Shown here: positions 6,819 to 14,234 of the stretch, one piece after another
Layout: each line of letters starts with the position of its first letter
How positions within the stretch are numbered: position 1 is the stretch's first letter
Origin: JAVBKU01 sp031553875
GTDB taxonomy: Bacteria > Bacteroidota > Bacteroidia > Bacteroidales > Rikenellaceae
Length of the DNA stretch: 34,069 bases
Assembly: GCA_031553875.1 (NCBI GenBank)
Contig: JAVBKU010000032.1
Location: 1-34,069 of the forward strand
Reading direction: 5' to 3'
Position numbers and translations under genes: made by a program
Notes under the pieces: model-generated
What the model was told of the DNA's origin: nothing
Database searches by the model: none
The model's input: only the letters and a program-made list of their open reading frames with translations

Positions 6819-8492
6819 TTACGCCATTAATTTGCGGTACTTGACCCTGTGCGGAGTGACGTCGCCCAGGCGCTTTTTCTTGTTCTCCTCGTACTCGCTG
6901 TAACCACCCTCGAAGAACACCACCTGCGAGTCGCCCTCGAAAGCGAGGATGTGGGTGGCGATACGGTCGAGGAACCAGCGGTCGTGCGAAATAACGACGG
7001 CGCAACCGGCGAAGCTCTCCAGACCCTCCTCTATCGCGCGCAGGGTATTCACGTCGATGTCGTTGGTAGGCTCGTCGAGAAGCAGCACGTTGCCCTCTTC
7101 CTTGAGAGCCAGGGCAAGGTGGAGCCTGTTGCGCTCACCGCCCGAAAGCACGCCGCACTTCTTCTCTTGGTCGGCGCCCGTGAAGTTGAAACGCGAGATA
7201 TAGGCGCGGGCGTTGACGCTCTTGCCGCCGAGGGGGATGAGCTCGCTGTTCTGCGACACCACCTCGTATACGCTCTTGTCTGGCTCGATGGAGCGGTGCT
7301 GCTGGTCGACATAGGCAAGCTTTACGGTCTCTCCCACGGAGAATTCGCCTGCGGTAGGCTTTTCGATACCCATGATAAGGCGGAAGAGCGTGGTCTTACC
7401 CACACCGTTGGGGCCTATGACGCCGACGATACCTGCGGGAGGCAGGTTGAAATTAAGGTCTTCATACAGAAGCCTGTCGCCGTAGCCCATGCTCACGCCC
7501 TTGGCCTCGATGACCTTGTCGCCCAAGCGGGGACCGTTGGGTATGTATATTTCGAGCTTTTCCTCTTTCTGTTTGCTGTCCTCGTTGAGCATCTTGTCAT
7601 AAGCCGACAGACGGGCCTTGCTCTTGGCATGGCGGGCCTTGGGAGCCATGCGCACCCACTCCAACTCGCGTTCGAGGGTCTTGCGCCTCTTGCTCTCGGA
7701 CTTTTCTTCCATCTCCAGGCGCTTGGCCTTCTGCTCGAGCCATCCGGTGTAGTTGCCCTTGTAGGGGATACCCTCGCCGCGGTCGAGCTCCAAGATCCAG
7801 CCGGCCACATTGTCGAGGAAGTAGCGGTCGTGGGTCACGGCTATGACCGTGCCCTTATATTGTTTGAGGTGTTGCTCTAACCAGTCGATGCTTTCAGCGT
7901 CGAGGTGGTTGGTTGGCTCATCGAGAAGCAGCACGTCGGGCTCCTGCAACAACAGACGGCAGAGGGCCACGCGGCGGCGTTCACCGCCCGAAAGGTGCTT
8001 TACAGGCTCCTCGGGATCGGGACAGCGCAGGGCATCCATAGCCCTTTCAAGCACGCTGTCTATCTCCCAGCCGTTCTTCTGGTCGATAAGTTCGGTCAAT
8101 TCTCCCTGGCGTTCGATGAGCTTGGCCATCTGGTCGTCGTCCATAGGCTCCATAAAGGCGGCATTCACCTCCTCGTACTCCTTCAGCAGGGCCATGATCT
8201 CGGCGCAGCCTTCGCTCACTATCTCGCGCACGGTCTTGGTATCGTCCAATTTGGGCTCCTGTTCTAAGTAACCCACGCTGTAACCGGGAGCAAAAACCAC
8301 CTCGCCCTGGTATGCCGTATCGAGGCCGGCGATTATCTTCATAAGGGTCGATTTACCTGAGCCGTTGAGACCGATGATACCGATCTTAGCGCCGTAGAAA
8401 AACGACAGGTATATATCGTTGAGTACTTTCTTTTGATTTGAGAAGGTCTTGGTGATACCGACCATCGAAAAAATTATCTTCTCGTCTGCCAT
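6819..8492 (-). CDS. ettA: Energy-dependent translational throttle protein EttA (ABC-F ATPase)
   Basis: This 557-aa soluble tandem ATP-binding cassette protein binds the ribosomal E site and gates entry into elongation according to ATP/ADP. Cassette 1 has Walker A GLNGSGKST, signature LSGGERRRVALCRLLL and Walker B LLLDEPTNHLD. Cassette 2 has GPNGVGKTT, LSGGERNRLHLAL and LLLDEPTNDID. The short arm and the P-site interaction linker (rich in Lys, Arg and Glu around residues 250-300) are present. The length, and a C-terminus ending soon after cassette 2 without the coiled-coil tail of Uup, fit EttA. Its promoter overlaps the end of the upstream pseudouridine synthase gene. Confidence 0.93.
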   Translation of the reverse strand: MADEKIIFSMVGITKTFSNQKKVLNDIYLSFFYGAKIGIIGLNGSGKSTLMKIIAGLDTAYQGEVVFAPGYSVGYLEQEPKLDDTKTVREIVSEGCAEIMALLKEYEEVNAAFMEPMDDDQMAKLIERQGELTELIDQKNGWEIDSVLERAMDALRCPDPEEPVKHLSGGERRRVALCRLLLQEPDVLLLDEPTNHLDAESIDWLEQHLKQYKGTVIAVTHDRYFLDNVAGWILELDRGEGIPYKGNYTGWLEQKAKRLEMEEKSESKRRKTLERELEWVRMAPKARHAKSKARLSAYDKMLNEDSKQKEEKLEIYIPNGPRLGDKVIEAKGVSMGYGDRLLYEDLNFNLPPAGIVGVIGPNGVGKTTLFRLIMGIEKPTAGEFSVGETVKLAYVDQQHRSIEPDKSVYEVVSQNSELIPLGGKSVNARAYISRFNFTGADQEKKCGVLSGGERNRLHLALALKEEGNVLLLDEPTNDIDVNTLRAIEEGLESFAGCAVVISHDRWFLDRIATHILAFEGDSQVVFFEGGYSEYEENKKKRLGDVTPHRVKYRKLMA

Positions 8493-8538
8493 GTTCGTGG
8501 TGATGCCTATTTTTCCGTGATGTAATTAATTATAAAGA

Positions 8539-8559
8539 GCCCGGACTTTCGCCCCGGGC
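8539..8559 (-). promoter_or_regulatory. Hairpin at the predicted 5' end of ettA mRNA
   Basis: On the minus strand GCCCGG (8559-8554), a 9-nt loop and CCGGGC (8544-8539) are followed by TCTTTATAATTAA. It could serve as the terminator of the rluA-type gene. The ettA promoter ends only 4 nt before it, so the ettA transcript would begin at the base of this hairpin. Confidence 0.5.
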
Positions 8560-8562
8560 CCA

Positions 8563-8593
8563 CAAAGATAGTAAATTACTCCGTGCTACCCAA
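8563..8593 (-). promoter_or_regulatory. Promoter of ettA
   Basis: On the minus strand this has a perfect -7 box TATCTTTG (8570-8563) and a -33 TTG (8593-8591) with 20 nt between. It overlaps the last codons of the upstream gene, whose stop is at 8588-8586. ettA and hisS can thus be transcribed independently of the upstream genes. Confidence 0.7.
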
Positions 8594-9473
8594 GTAGCGA
8601 CTCGAATTTCTGGGGGATGGCCGTGGAAAAGCGCATGGTGCGGCCCGTGATGGGATGCACGAAGGTGAGCTGGTAGGCGTGCAGGGCCACGCGGCCTATG
8701 GGCGAGCGGCGGGTGGCGCCGTATTTGGTGTCGCCGGAAATGGGATGGCCGATGTACTCCATATGCGCGCGTATTTGGTTCTTCTTGCCCGTTTCGAGCT
8801 CGAATTCCAGGAGAGAATAATCGTCGCTGCGGCGCAGCACGCGGTAGCGGGTCACGGCCTTCACCGCATCGGCCCCCTGCTCGCGCGGAGCGTAGTCGGT
8901 GGCGAATACCTTGAAATTTTTGTTCTCCGTAAGGTAGGTCGATATAGTGTCGCCCTCCACGGGCACATTGCCTTCGACCACGGCCACATAGCGGCGGCGG
9001 GTGACCGTCGCAGCCCATTCCCTCTGCAGTTTTTCCTGCATCTGCTCGCTCTTGGCGAATATCATCAGGCCCGACGTCTCGCGGTCGAGGCGGTGGACGA
9101 TAAATATGCGGTTACGAGAATCGGCGCGCTTCACATACCCGCTCAGGATATAGAACGCCGTCTTCTCGCGCTCCTTGTCGGTGCCCACGGAGAGCAGGCC
9201 GTTGTGCTTGTCGATGATGATAAGGTGATCGTCCTCGAACACCACCCTCAGCAGGGGATGACGGAACAGTTCCTCCACCTTGCCGTCGGTGACCCCCACG
9301 ACGTCGCCGGGAGCGAGCGGCTCATTGAATTTCGTGGAGATAATATCGTTGATCGTGACCTGCCTGTGCGACAACACTGACTTTACCGTGGTACGGCTCT
9401 CGCCTTCAAGGTGTTCCATAAGGAACGGCAGCAGGGTGGTTTCTCGGTCGACGGTGAATTCTTTACGGGGCAT
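8586..9473 (-). CDS. RluA-family rRNA/tRNA pseudouridine synthase
   Basis: This 295-aa enzyme isomerises uridine to pseudouridine in structured RNA. The N-terminal third looks like an S4-type RNA-binding region (TVKSVLSHRQVTIND). The catalytic motif HRLDRETSGL places the nucleophile at Asp130. Further family motifs are NQIRAHMEYIGHPISGD and a C-terminal LHAYQLTFVHP. The precise target (RluA, RluC or RluD type) cannot be decided from sequence alone, so no symbol is given. The gene starts 26 nt after the UbiB-like gene on the same strand, which suggests co-transcription. Confidence 0.9.
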   Translation of the reverse strand: MPRKEFTVDRETTLLPFLMEHLEGESRTTVKSVLSHRQVTINDIISTKFNEPLAPGDVVGVTDGKVEELFRHPLLRVVFEDDHLIIIDKHNGLLSVGTDKEREKTAFYILSGYVKRADSRNRIFIVHRLDRETSGLMIFAKSEQMQEKLQREWAATVTRRRYVAVVEGNVPVEGDTISTYLTENKNFKVFATDYAPREQGADAVKAVTRYRVLRRSDDYSLLEFELETGKKNQIRAHMEYIGHPISGDTKYGATRRSPIGRVALHAYQLTFVHPITGRTMRFSTAIPQKFESLLG

Positions 9474-9499
9474 AGGGGGTGTATTTTACTTCCTGGCGG

Positions 9500-11140
9500 C
9501 TACTTCCTGCCGGAAAAAGTCCATTTAAGAAGCTGCAAAGTTATCAAAACCGACACAACTATCAATATCACCTTGCCGTAGCCCTTGTGGGAGTTATCCA
9601 TAACCACCAGGAACACACCCCCGATGAACATCGCCGCCAACAGCATCACATAGGAGACCTTGGCCCCTATCTTGGTGGCGGTGCGGATAAGCAGGTCTTC
9701 GTCGGATATGCGTATCTCGTGGCGTATCTTGCCCTCCTTGAGTTTGTAGAGTATCTCGCCCACGTCGCCGGGCAGGGTACGGGCCAGGGTCACATAGCCC
9801 GAGAGGGTGTCGTATATCTGGTTGGCTATCTTGCGAGGGGCATATTTATCTTTTATGGCCTCCCTTGCATAGGGCAGGATAATTGGCGAGAATGACATGG
9901 CCGGATCGAGCGCGAAGGCAAACTGCTGTATGGTGACAAGGGCCTTGATAAGCATGAAAATACCTGACGGTATCTGCAACTTATATTTGGTTATCAGGCT
10001 GATACAATTCTGCATGGTGATGGCTATATCCAACCGTTCGAAGGGTACTCCCTCGCTCTGGGTGAGCATCTGGTATATCTCGAAAGTGAGCTCGTCCTCA
10101 CGTTCGAAGAAACGGCGGCCGCAGAGGGTGATAAGCGACTTGGCTATGCGGCTACTGTCCCTGCGGGCGAAGCCCACGCAGAAGTCGGCGATAAAGTCGA
10201 GGTCGCGGGGAGTGAGCATGCCCACCATCCCGAAGTCGATCAGGGCGATAATATTACCGGGTTGAATGAATATATTGCCGGCGTGGGGGTCGGCATGGAA
10301 GAAGCCGTGCTTGAATATCATGGTCAGCACCGCGTGGGCACCGTTGCGGGCCACCTCAGAGAGGTCGCTACCCGAGGCGACGAGCGCCATACGGTCATCG
10401 GGCGGGATGCCCTCGATAAACTCCATGATTATCAGGCGGCTGGTACAGAGGTGGGCATAGACCATAGGGATGCGCACCGTGGGGTCTTCGGCGAAAATAC
10501 ATGAAAAGTGGGTGATATTGCCCACCTCGTTGGTGTAGTCGAGTTCCCGGAGCATCGTTTCGGCGAATTCGTCCACGAGGCCCACAATATTGATGGCCGC
10601 AAGCTCCGGGTTGGTGCGGGCGAAGTGGGCGGCTATATATTTCAGGATATAGATATCAAGTTTTATCTTCTTCTCGATATAGGGGCGCTGTATCTTTACC
10701 ACCACCTTGCGGCCGTCCTCCTTCAGACGGGCCTGGTACACCTGCCCTATCGACGCGGCAGCCAGCGCAGTGCGGTCGAATTCGAGGAACACGTCGTCAA
10801 TAGGCTTGCCCAGCTCCTTCTCGATCAGGGTCACGGCTACGGTATTATCAAAGGGCACGGCCTTCGACTGCAATTTCTTGAGTTCCTTGCGGAAACGATC
10901 CGACACCATGTCGGGGCGGTCGGCCAGTATCTGTCCGAATTTGACGAACGTGGGCCCCAGTTCCTCGATGGTCATACGTATGCGCTCGGGGGTCGACACC
11001 ACGACTTTCTGCACATTGTGCCGCTTGACGATACGCATACGGTCGAAAAGCACGCTCAGGGAGTGCTTGGCGAGGATGGTCATGATCTGCGCTGCCCTGA
11101 CCACCTTGAGCGAAGAGGTGTAAAATCCTACTATCTTCAT
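9500..11140 (-). CDS. ABC1/UbiB-family atypical kinase
   Basis: This 546-aa protein belongs to the ABC1/ADCK/UbiB kinase-like family. Hallmarks seen are the KFGQ motif at residues 67-70 (the KxGQ motif that covers the active site), the alanine-rich nucleotide loop AAASIGQV (127-134) in place of a glycine loop, Lys149 in VVVKIQRP, the catalytic-loop equivalent GFFHADPHAGNI, and LIDFGMVG for the metal-binding Asp. Two hydrophobic helices near the C-terminus (AKVSYVMLLAAMFIGGVFLV and VILIVVSVLITLQLL) should anchor it in the inner membrane. Family members support isoprenoid-quinone biosynthesis; in menaquinone-using anaerobes the role is less clear. The small coiled-coil gene 51 nt upstream is a plausible partner. 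Confidence 0.9.
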   Translation of the reverse strand: MKIVGFYTSSLKVVRAAQIMTILAKHSLSVLFDRMRIVKRHNVQKVVVSTPERIRMTIEELGPTFVKFGQILADRPDMVSDRFRKELKKLQSKAVPFDNTVAVTLIEKELGKPIDDVFLEFDRTALAAASIGQVYQARLKEDGRKVVVKIQRPYIEKKIKLDIYILKYIAAHFARTNPELAAINIVGLVDEFAETMLRELDYTNEVGNITHFSCIFAEDPTVRIPMVYAHLCTSRLIIMEFIEGIPPDDRMALVASGSDLSEVARNGAHAVLTMIFKHGFFHADPHAGNIFIQPGNIIALIDFGMVGMLTPRDLDFIADFCVGFARRDSSRIAKSLITLCGRRFFEREDELTFEIYQMLTQSEGVPFERLDIAITMQNCISLITKYKLQIPSGIFMLIKALVTIQQFAFALDPAMSFSPIILPYAREAIKDKYAPRKIANQIYDTLSGYVTLARTLPGDVGEILYKLKEGKIRHEIRISDEDLLIRTATKIGAKVSYVMLLAAMFIGGVFLVVMDNSHKGYGKVILIVVSVLITLQLLKWTFSGRK

Positions 11141-11191
11141 GTTAATTATATGTAGCGGGTAAGTAGTTCGCCGTGGGCGAAATTCCGTTGA

Positions 11192-11491
11192 TTATCTTTT
11201 GTTGAGGGATTCAGCGAGGCGGTCGATAGACTCCCTCAATTTCTTAACTTCTTCAGCCAACTCGCCACTGTCGCCCGAAGGCTCTTTGGAGGCGAACATA
11301 TCCTGCATGAACAACTCGCCGCGCAGACTTTCGAGCCACACGGCCACGTTGTCGCCAAAGGCGCGGGCAGCCTCGGGATCGGCGCCTACCTTAGAGTCGA
11401 TGAGCGATGCCACCTTGTCGACGAAGGCTTCGCGGTCGGACAGTCCCACGGATATGGCCATCCTTAATATTGAATTAAATGTTCCTCGCAT
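11192..11491 (-). CDS. Small protein with C-terminal coiled coil, upstream of the UbiB-like gene
   Basis: I do not recognise a named family with certainty. The frame is open further upstream to 11596, but I take the ATG at 11491 (99 aa) because a -7 box lies inside the longer frame and the extra 35 residues look like translated leader. The protein is soluble, with no signal peptide or membrane helix. It has an N-terminal helical part (SDREAFVDKVASLIDSK), a middle helix, and a C-terminal heptad-like helix (LAEEVKKLRESIDRLAESL) predicted to coil. The layout recalls phasin-like or UbiK-like accessory proteins, but that is only a resemblance. It is the first gene of the leftward run into the UbiB-like kinase. 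Confidence 0.65.
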   Translation of the reverse strand: MRGTFNSILRMAISVGLSDREAFVDKVASLIDSKVGADPEAARAFGDNVAVWLESLRGELFMQDMFASKEPSGDSGELAEEVKKLRESIDRLAESLNKR

Positions 11492-11513
11492 AATAGCTTT
11501 ATATACACGTTTA

Positions 11514-11544
11514 TTGCAAAAATAGCAATAATTTGATACTTTTG
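11514..11544 (+). promoter_or_regulatory. Promoter of prfA
   Basis: A perfect -7 box TACTTTTG (11537-11544) is preceded by TTG at 11514-11516 with 20 nt between. The leader to the prfA ATG would be about 70 nt. Confidence 0.75.
11517..11524 (-). promoter_or_regulatory. -7 box of the small coiled-coil gene
   Basis: On the minus strand TATTTTTG matches TAnnTTTG exactly and lies 25 nt before the ATG at 11491. No clear -33 TTG is seen. The box abuts the -33 element of the divergent prfA promoter. Confidence 0.5.
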
Positions 11545-11617
11545 CAGGCCGTCTTACACACAAACAATTTACAGACCAAACATGTACGGGCGGCAATCAT
11601 TTCACGGATAAAAAGTT

Positions 11618-12703
11618 ATGTCTGAGAATTCCATACTCTCCCGCCTCGACGGGATGCGCATAAAATACGAAGAAATAGGCAACCAGCTGACCGACCCCGA
11701 GGTAATCGCCGACGTCAAGAAATTCATCTCCCTCAACAAGGAATACAGGGAGTTGGAGCCTGTGGTCGAGACCAGCGAACGCTACCGCACCGTGCTCAAC
11801 CATCTCAAGGAAGCCAAGGACATGCTCCTCAACGAGAAGGACGAGGAGATGAAAGAGATGGCGCGCGAGGAGGTGGCCCAGTTAGAGCCCGAAGCGGAGA
11901 AACTCGAAGAGGAAATAAAGCTCCTGTTAATACCTTCCGACCCCCAGGACAGCAAGAACGCCATACTCGAAATCCGCGGCGGCACGGGCGGCGACGAGGC
12001 AGCCATATTCGCCGGCGACCTCTTCCGCATGTATATCAAGTACATCGAAAAGAAGGGCTGGAAATACGAGATAAACAATGCCAGCGAAGGCAGCGCGGGT
12101 GGATACAAGGAAGTAGTGCTGAAAGTGACCGGCAATAAAGTTTACGGCACGCTGAAATACGAATCGGGCGTGCACCGCGTACAGCGAGTGCCGCAGACCG
12201 AGACCCAGGGCCGCGTACACACCTCCGCCGCTTCGGTGGCCGTACTCCCCGAAGCTGAAGAGTTTGACGTGGACATCCGCATGGAGGACATCCGCAAGGA
12301 TACGTTCTGCGCCTCAGGCCCCGGCGGGCAGTCGGTGAACACCACCTACTCGGCCATACGCTTAACGCACATCCCCACGGGGATCGTGGTGCAATGCCAG
12401 GACCAGAAGTCGCAGCTCAAGAACTTCGACAAGGCCCTCGAGGAGCTCCGCACACGTATCTTCAACCTCGAATACCAGAAGTACCTCGACGAGATAGCCA
12501 AGAATCGTAAGACGATGGTCTCCACCGGCGACCGCAGTGCCAAGATCCGTACCTACAACTATCCGCAGGGACGCGTGACCGACCACCGCATCAACTTCAC
12601 GATGTACAACCTCGCCGCCGTGATGGACGGCGACATACAGGAACTCATCGACAAGCTGCAGTTCGAGGAGAACGCCGAACGCCTGAGGGCAAGTGAGGAG
12701 TAG
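11618..12703 (+). CDS. prfA: Peptide chain release factor 1
   Basis: This 361-aa class I release factor recognises UAA and UAG and triggers peptide release on the ribosome. The GGQ motif is at residues 236-238 (ASGPGGQSVN), and its glutamine is the usual target of the PrmC methylase. The codon-recognition loop reads RVPQTETQGRVHTS, with a PxT tripeptide as in RF1 and not SPF as in RF2. The N-terminal helical domain is rich in Lys and Glu, as expected. The gene stands alone between a divergent promoter region and a strong terminator. Confidence 0.96.
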   Translation: MSENSILSRLDGMRIKYEEIGNQLTDPEVIADVKKFISLNKEYRELEPVVETSERYRTVLNHLKEAKDMLLNEKDEEMKEMAREEVAQLEPEAEKLEEEIKLLLIPSDPQDSKNAILEIRGGTGGDEAAIFAGDLFRMYIKYIEKKGWKYEINNASEGSAGGYKEVVLKVTGNKVYGTLKYESGVHRVQRVPQTETQGRVHTSAASVAVLPEAEEFDVDIRMEDIRKDTFCASGPGGQSVNTTYSAIRLTHIPTGIVVQCQDQKSQLKNFDKALEELRTRIFNLEYQKYLDEIAKNRKTMVSTGDRSAKIRTYNYPQGRVTDHRINFTMYNLAAVMDGDIQELIDKLQFEENAERLRASEE

Positions 12704-12727
12704 ACCTTCACACCGCTTATCGTAAAA

Positions 12728-12757
12728 GGGAGTCCCGGCGGGACTCCCCTTTTATTT
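12728..12757 (+). terminator. prfA terminator
   Basis: A 9-bp stem GGGAGTCCC (12728-12736), 3-nt loop and GGGACTCCC (12740-12748) is followed by a CTTTTATTTT tract, 24 nt past the prfA stop. A-rich sequence on the other side may let it also work for the convergent gene. Confidence 0.9.
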
Positions 12758-12851
12758 TCTATACACCGGCAACGATCGACCTTGTCGTTTCCCCATTTTT
12801 TTACAAGACGGAAAAAATTTCAATTCATCATTGCAAGTCTAACCCTCTCTC

Positions 12852-14072
12852 CTATTCAAACCACAATTTTGGGTAAACGCTCTTATCTCCAGCTTTCCAT
12901 GCCCCGATAGACTTCCAGTATTTGCCTGAGTCTGTCCCGTCGCCTGTCCCCCACTCAATGCTTTGGCCTACATCCGAGCCAGCCTCGGGCCATACTCCGG
13001 AAGCAAATTTCCGTATTTCAGTTATTTCTGTTTCCTCGTCAATATATCCATAAGTCCTCCCTGTCCAGAAGCAGGATGTGACAGTGCCTTCGTCATTATC
13101 TCCACACACTCCGCCTACATTACCGGTAATCACCCCGATTGCCGACCCTACACTGTAACATGCAGTGAGCGTACCTGCGTCATTATATCCACATACTCCC
13201 CCTATAAAATATTCTCCTCTAATTACCCCTTTGTTATAACACGCCGTGATTGTGCCATAATCATTCCATCCGCATACCCCGCCAACTTTCCATTCCCCAG
13301 TCACCATCCCCGCATTGTAGCAGGCTATTATTTCATGTTCGCTCATTCCGCATATCCCTCCGACATACATAAGGCCCTTGACCGCTCCCTTATTATGGCA
13401 CGCTATGATTATACCGTCGCTATGCCCGCATACGCCGCCAACAAACAAGAAGTAATCAGCCGTTACATTGGCTCCGTTCGAGCAACCTGATATAGTACCT
13501 CTGTTATAACTGCAAAGGCCCCCAGCGAAAGGCCCTCCGCCTCCACCAAGGGTGACCGCCCTGCTCATGCCCGTAGGTGCACTAAAAACATGATCCCCGG
13601 AGAAAGTAGCCTTAACCAACCCCGAAGCGAGATGCAAGTCTTTTATCGTACCCTCATTATATCCGAACAAACCCGCAAAACCCTCATCACCCACACTGAC
13701 GTTGAGGTTGGATATCCTGTATCCCTGACCATCGAATACACCGGCAAAACCCACATAATCCCCGCCTATCGGCGTCCATAGCCTACCTTTCAAGTCTATA
13801 TTTGCAGTCAATTTGAAGGTATAGTTCTCAAATTTGGGATCAGTCACGCCGTTGCCTGTGTAACTTCCATTGACCGCCGCGGCTAACCATACAAGCTCTT
13901 CGGCCGAAGAGATACTTACCACGGCGTTCTCTCCTGTCTGGCCATCTACGTATTCCGACGGCATTACGGCATCCTTCGTTTTCCACGGCGTATCAGGTGT
14001 CTCGTGCTTTTCGCACGACATCAATAATGCAGAGAAACACACCACTGTCATCAAATATTGAATCCTTCCCAT
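12852..14072 (-). CDS. GLUG-repeat surface lipoprotein
   Basis: I take the ATG at 14072 (406 aa). The frame extends to 14108, but this start gives a clean lipoprotein signal peptide with lipobox LLMSC and the lipidated Cys at residue 20. The body has an N-terminal region with YTFKLTANIDLKGRLWTPIG and FDGQGYRISNL, typical of GLUG-containing proteins. At least five repeats of about 26 residues follow (GGVCG ... ACYNKG). Each GGxCG Cys recurs at residues 215, 241, 267, 294 and 323, with a second Cys in the next strand, so a beta-solenoid with regular cysteine rows is likely. GLUG proteins in gut Bacteroidales are surface or adhesin-like; the ligand is unknown. The coding DNA looks more AT-rich than its neighbours, which may point to later acquisition. 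Confidence 0.8.
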   Translation of the reverse strand: MGRIQYLMTVVCFSALLMSCEKHETPDTPWKTKDAVMPSEYVDGQTGENAVVSISSAEELVWLAAAVNGSYTGNGVTDPKFENYTFKLTANIDLKGRLWTPIGGDYVGFAGVFDGQGYRISNLNVSVGDEGFAGLFGYNEGTIKDLHLASGLVKATFSGDHVFSAPTGMSRAVTLGGGGGPFAGGLCSYNRGTISGCSNGANVTADYFLFVGGVCGHSDGIIIACHNKGAVKGLMYVGGICGMSEHEIIACYNAGMVTGEWKVGGVCGWNDYGTITACYNKGVIRGEYFIGGVCGYNDAGTLTACYSVGSAIGVITGNVGGVCGDNDEGTVTSCFWTGRTYGYIDEETEITEIRKFASGVWPEAGSDVGQSIEWGTGDGTDSGKYWKSIGAWKAGDKSVYPKLWFE

Positions 14073-14095
14073 AGCTGTGTTGTATTGATTTGCCT

Positions 14096-14125
14096 GCAAG
14101 TTATGCAATAATTTAATATATCCAA
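14096..14125 (-). promoter_or_regulatory. Promoter of the GLUG lipoprotein gene
   Basis: On the minus strand TAACTTGC (14103-14096) is one mismatch from TAnnTTTG, and TTG (14125-14123) lies 19 nt upstream. The predicted leader is about 20 nt and supports the start at 14072. Confidence 0.5.
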
Positions 14126-14179
14126 CCTTTTATTGATAATTTTTAGGCTTTTTATTGTACTGGCCTTCGGGGCAGACGC

Positions 14180-14211
14180 AAAAAATGGGGCGCCGATAAA
14201 CGGTGCCCCAT
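14180..14211 (-). terminator. Terminator of the PurF-like gene
   Basis: On the minus strand an 11-bp stem (14211-14201 with 14195-14185, one G-T wobble) with a 5-nt loop is followed by six T. It lies about 24 nt past the stop codon. Confidence 0.9.
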
Positions 14212-14234
14212 TATATACTCCTATACAAAACCTC

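Noticed and set aside
8539..8559. Hairpin as a plain terminator only
   Set aside because: The ettA -7 box ends 4 nt before it, so it should also be part of the ettA transcript. It is therefore listed as a leader element with both possibilities stated.
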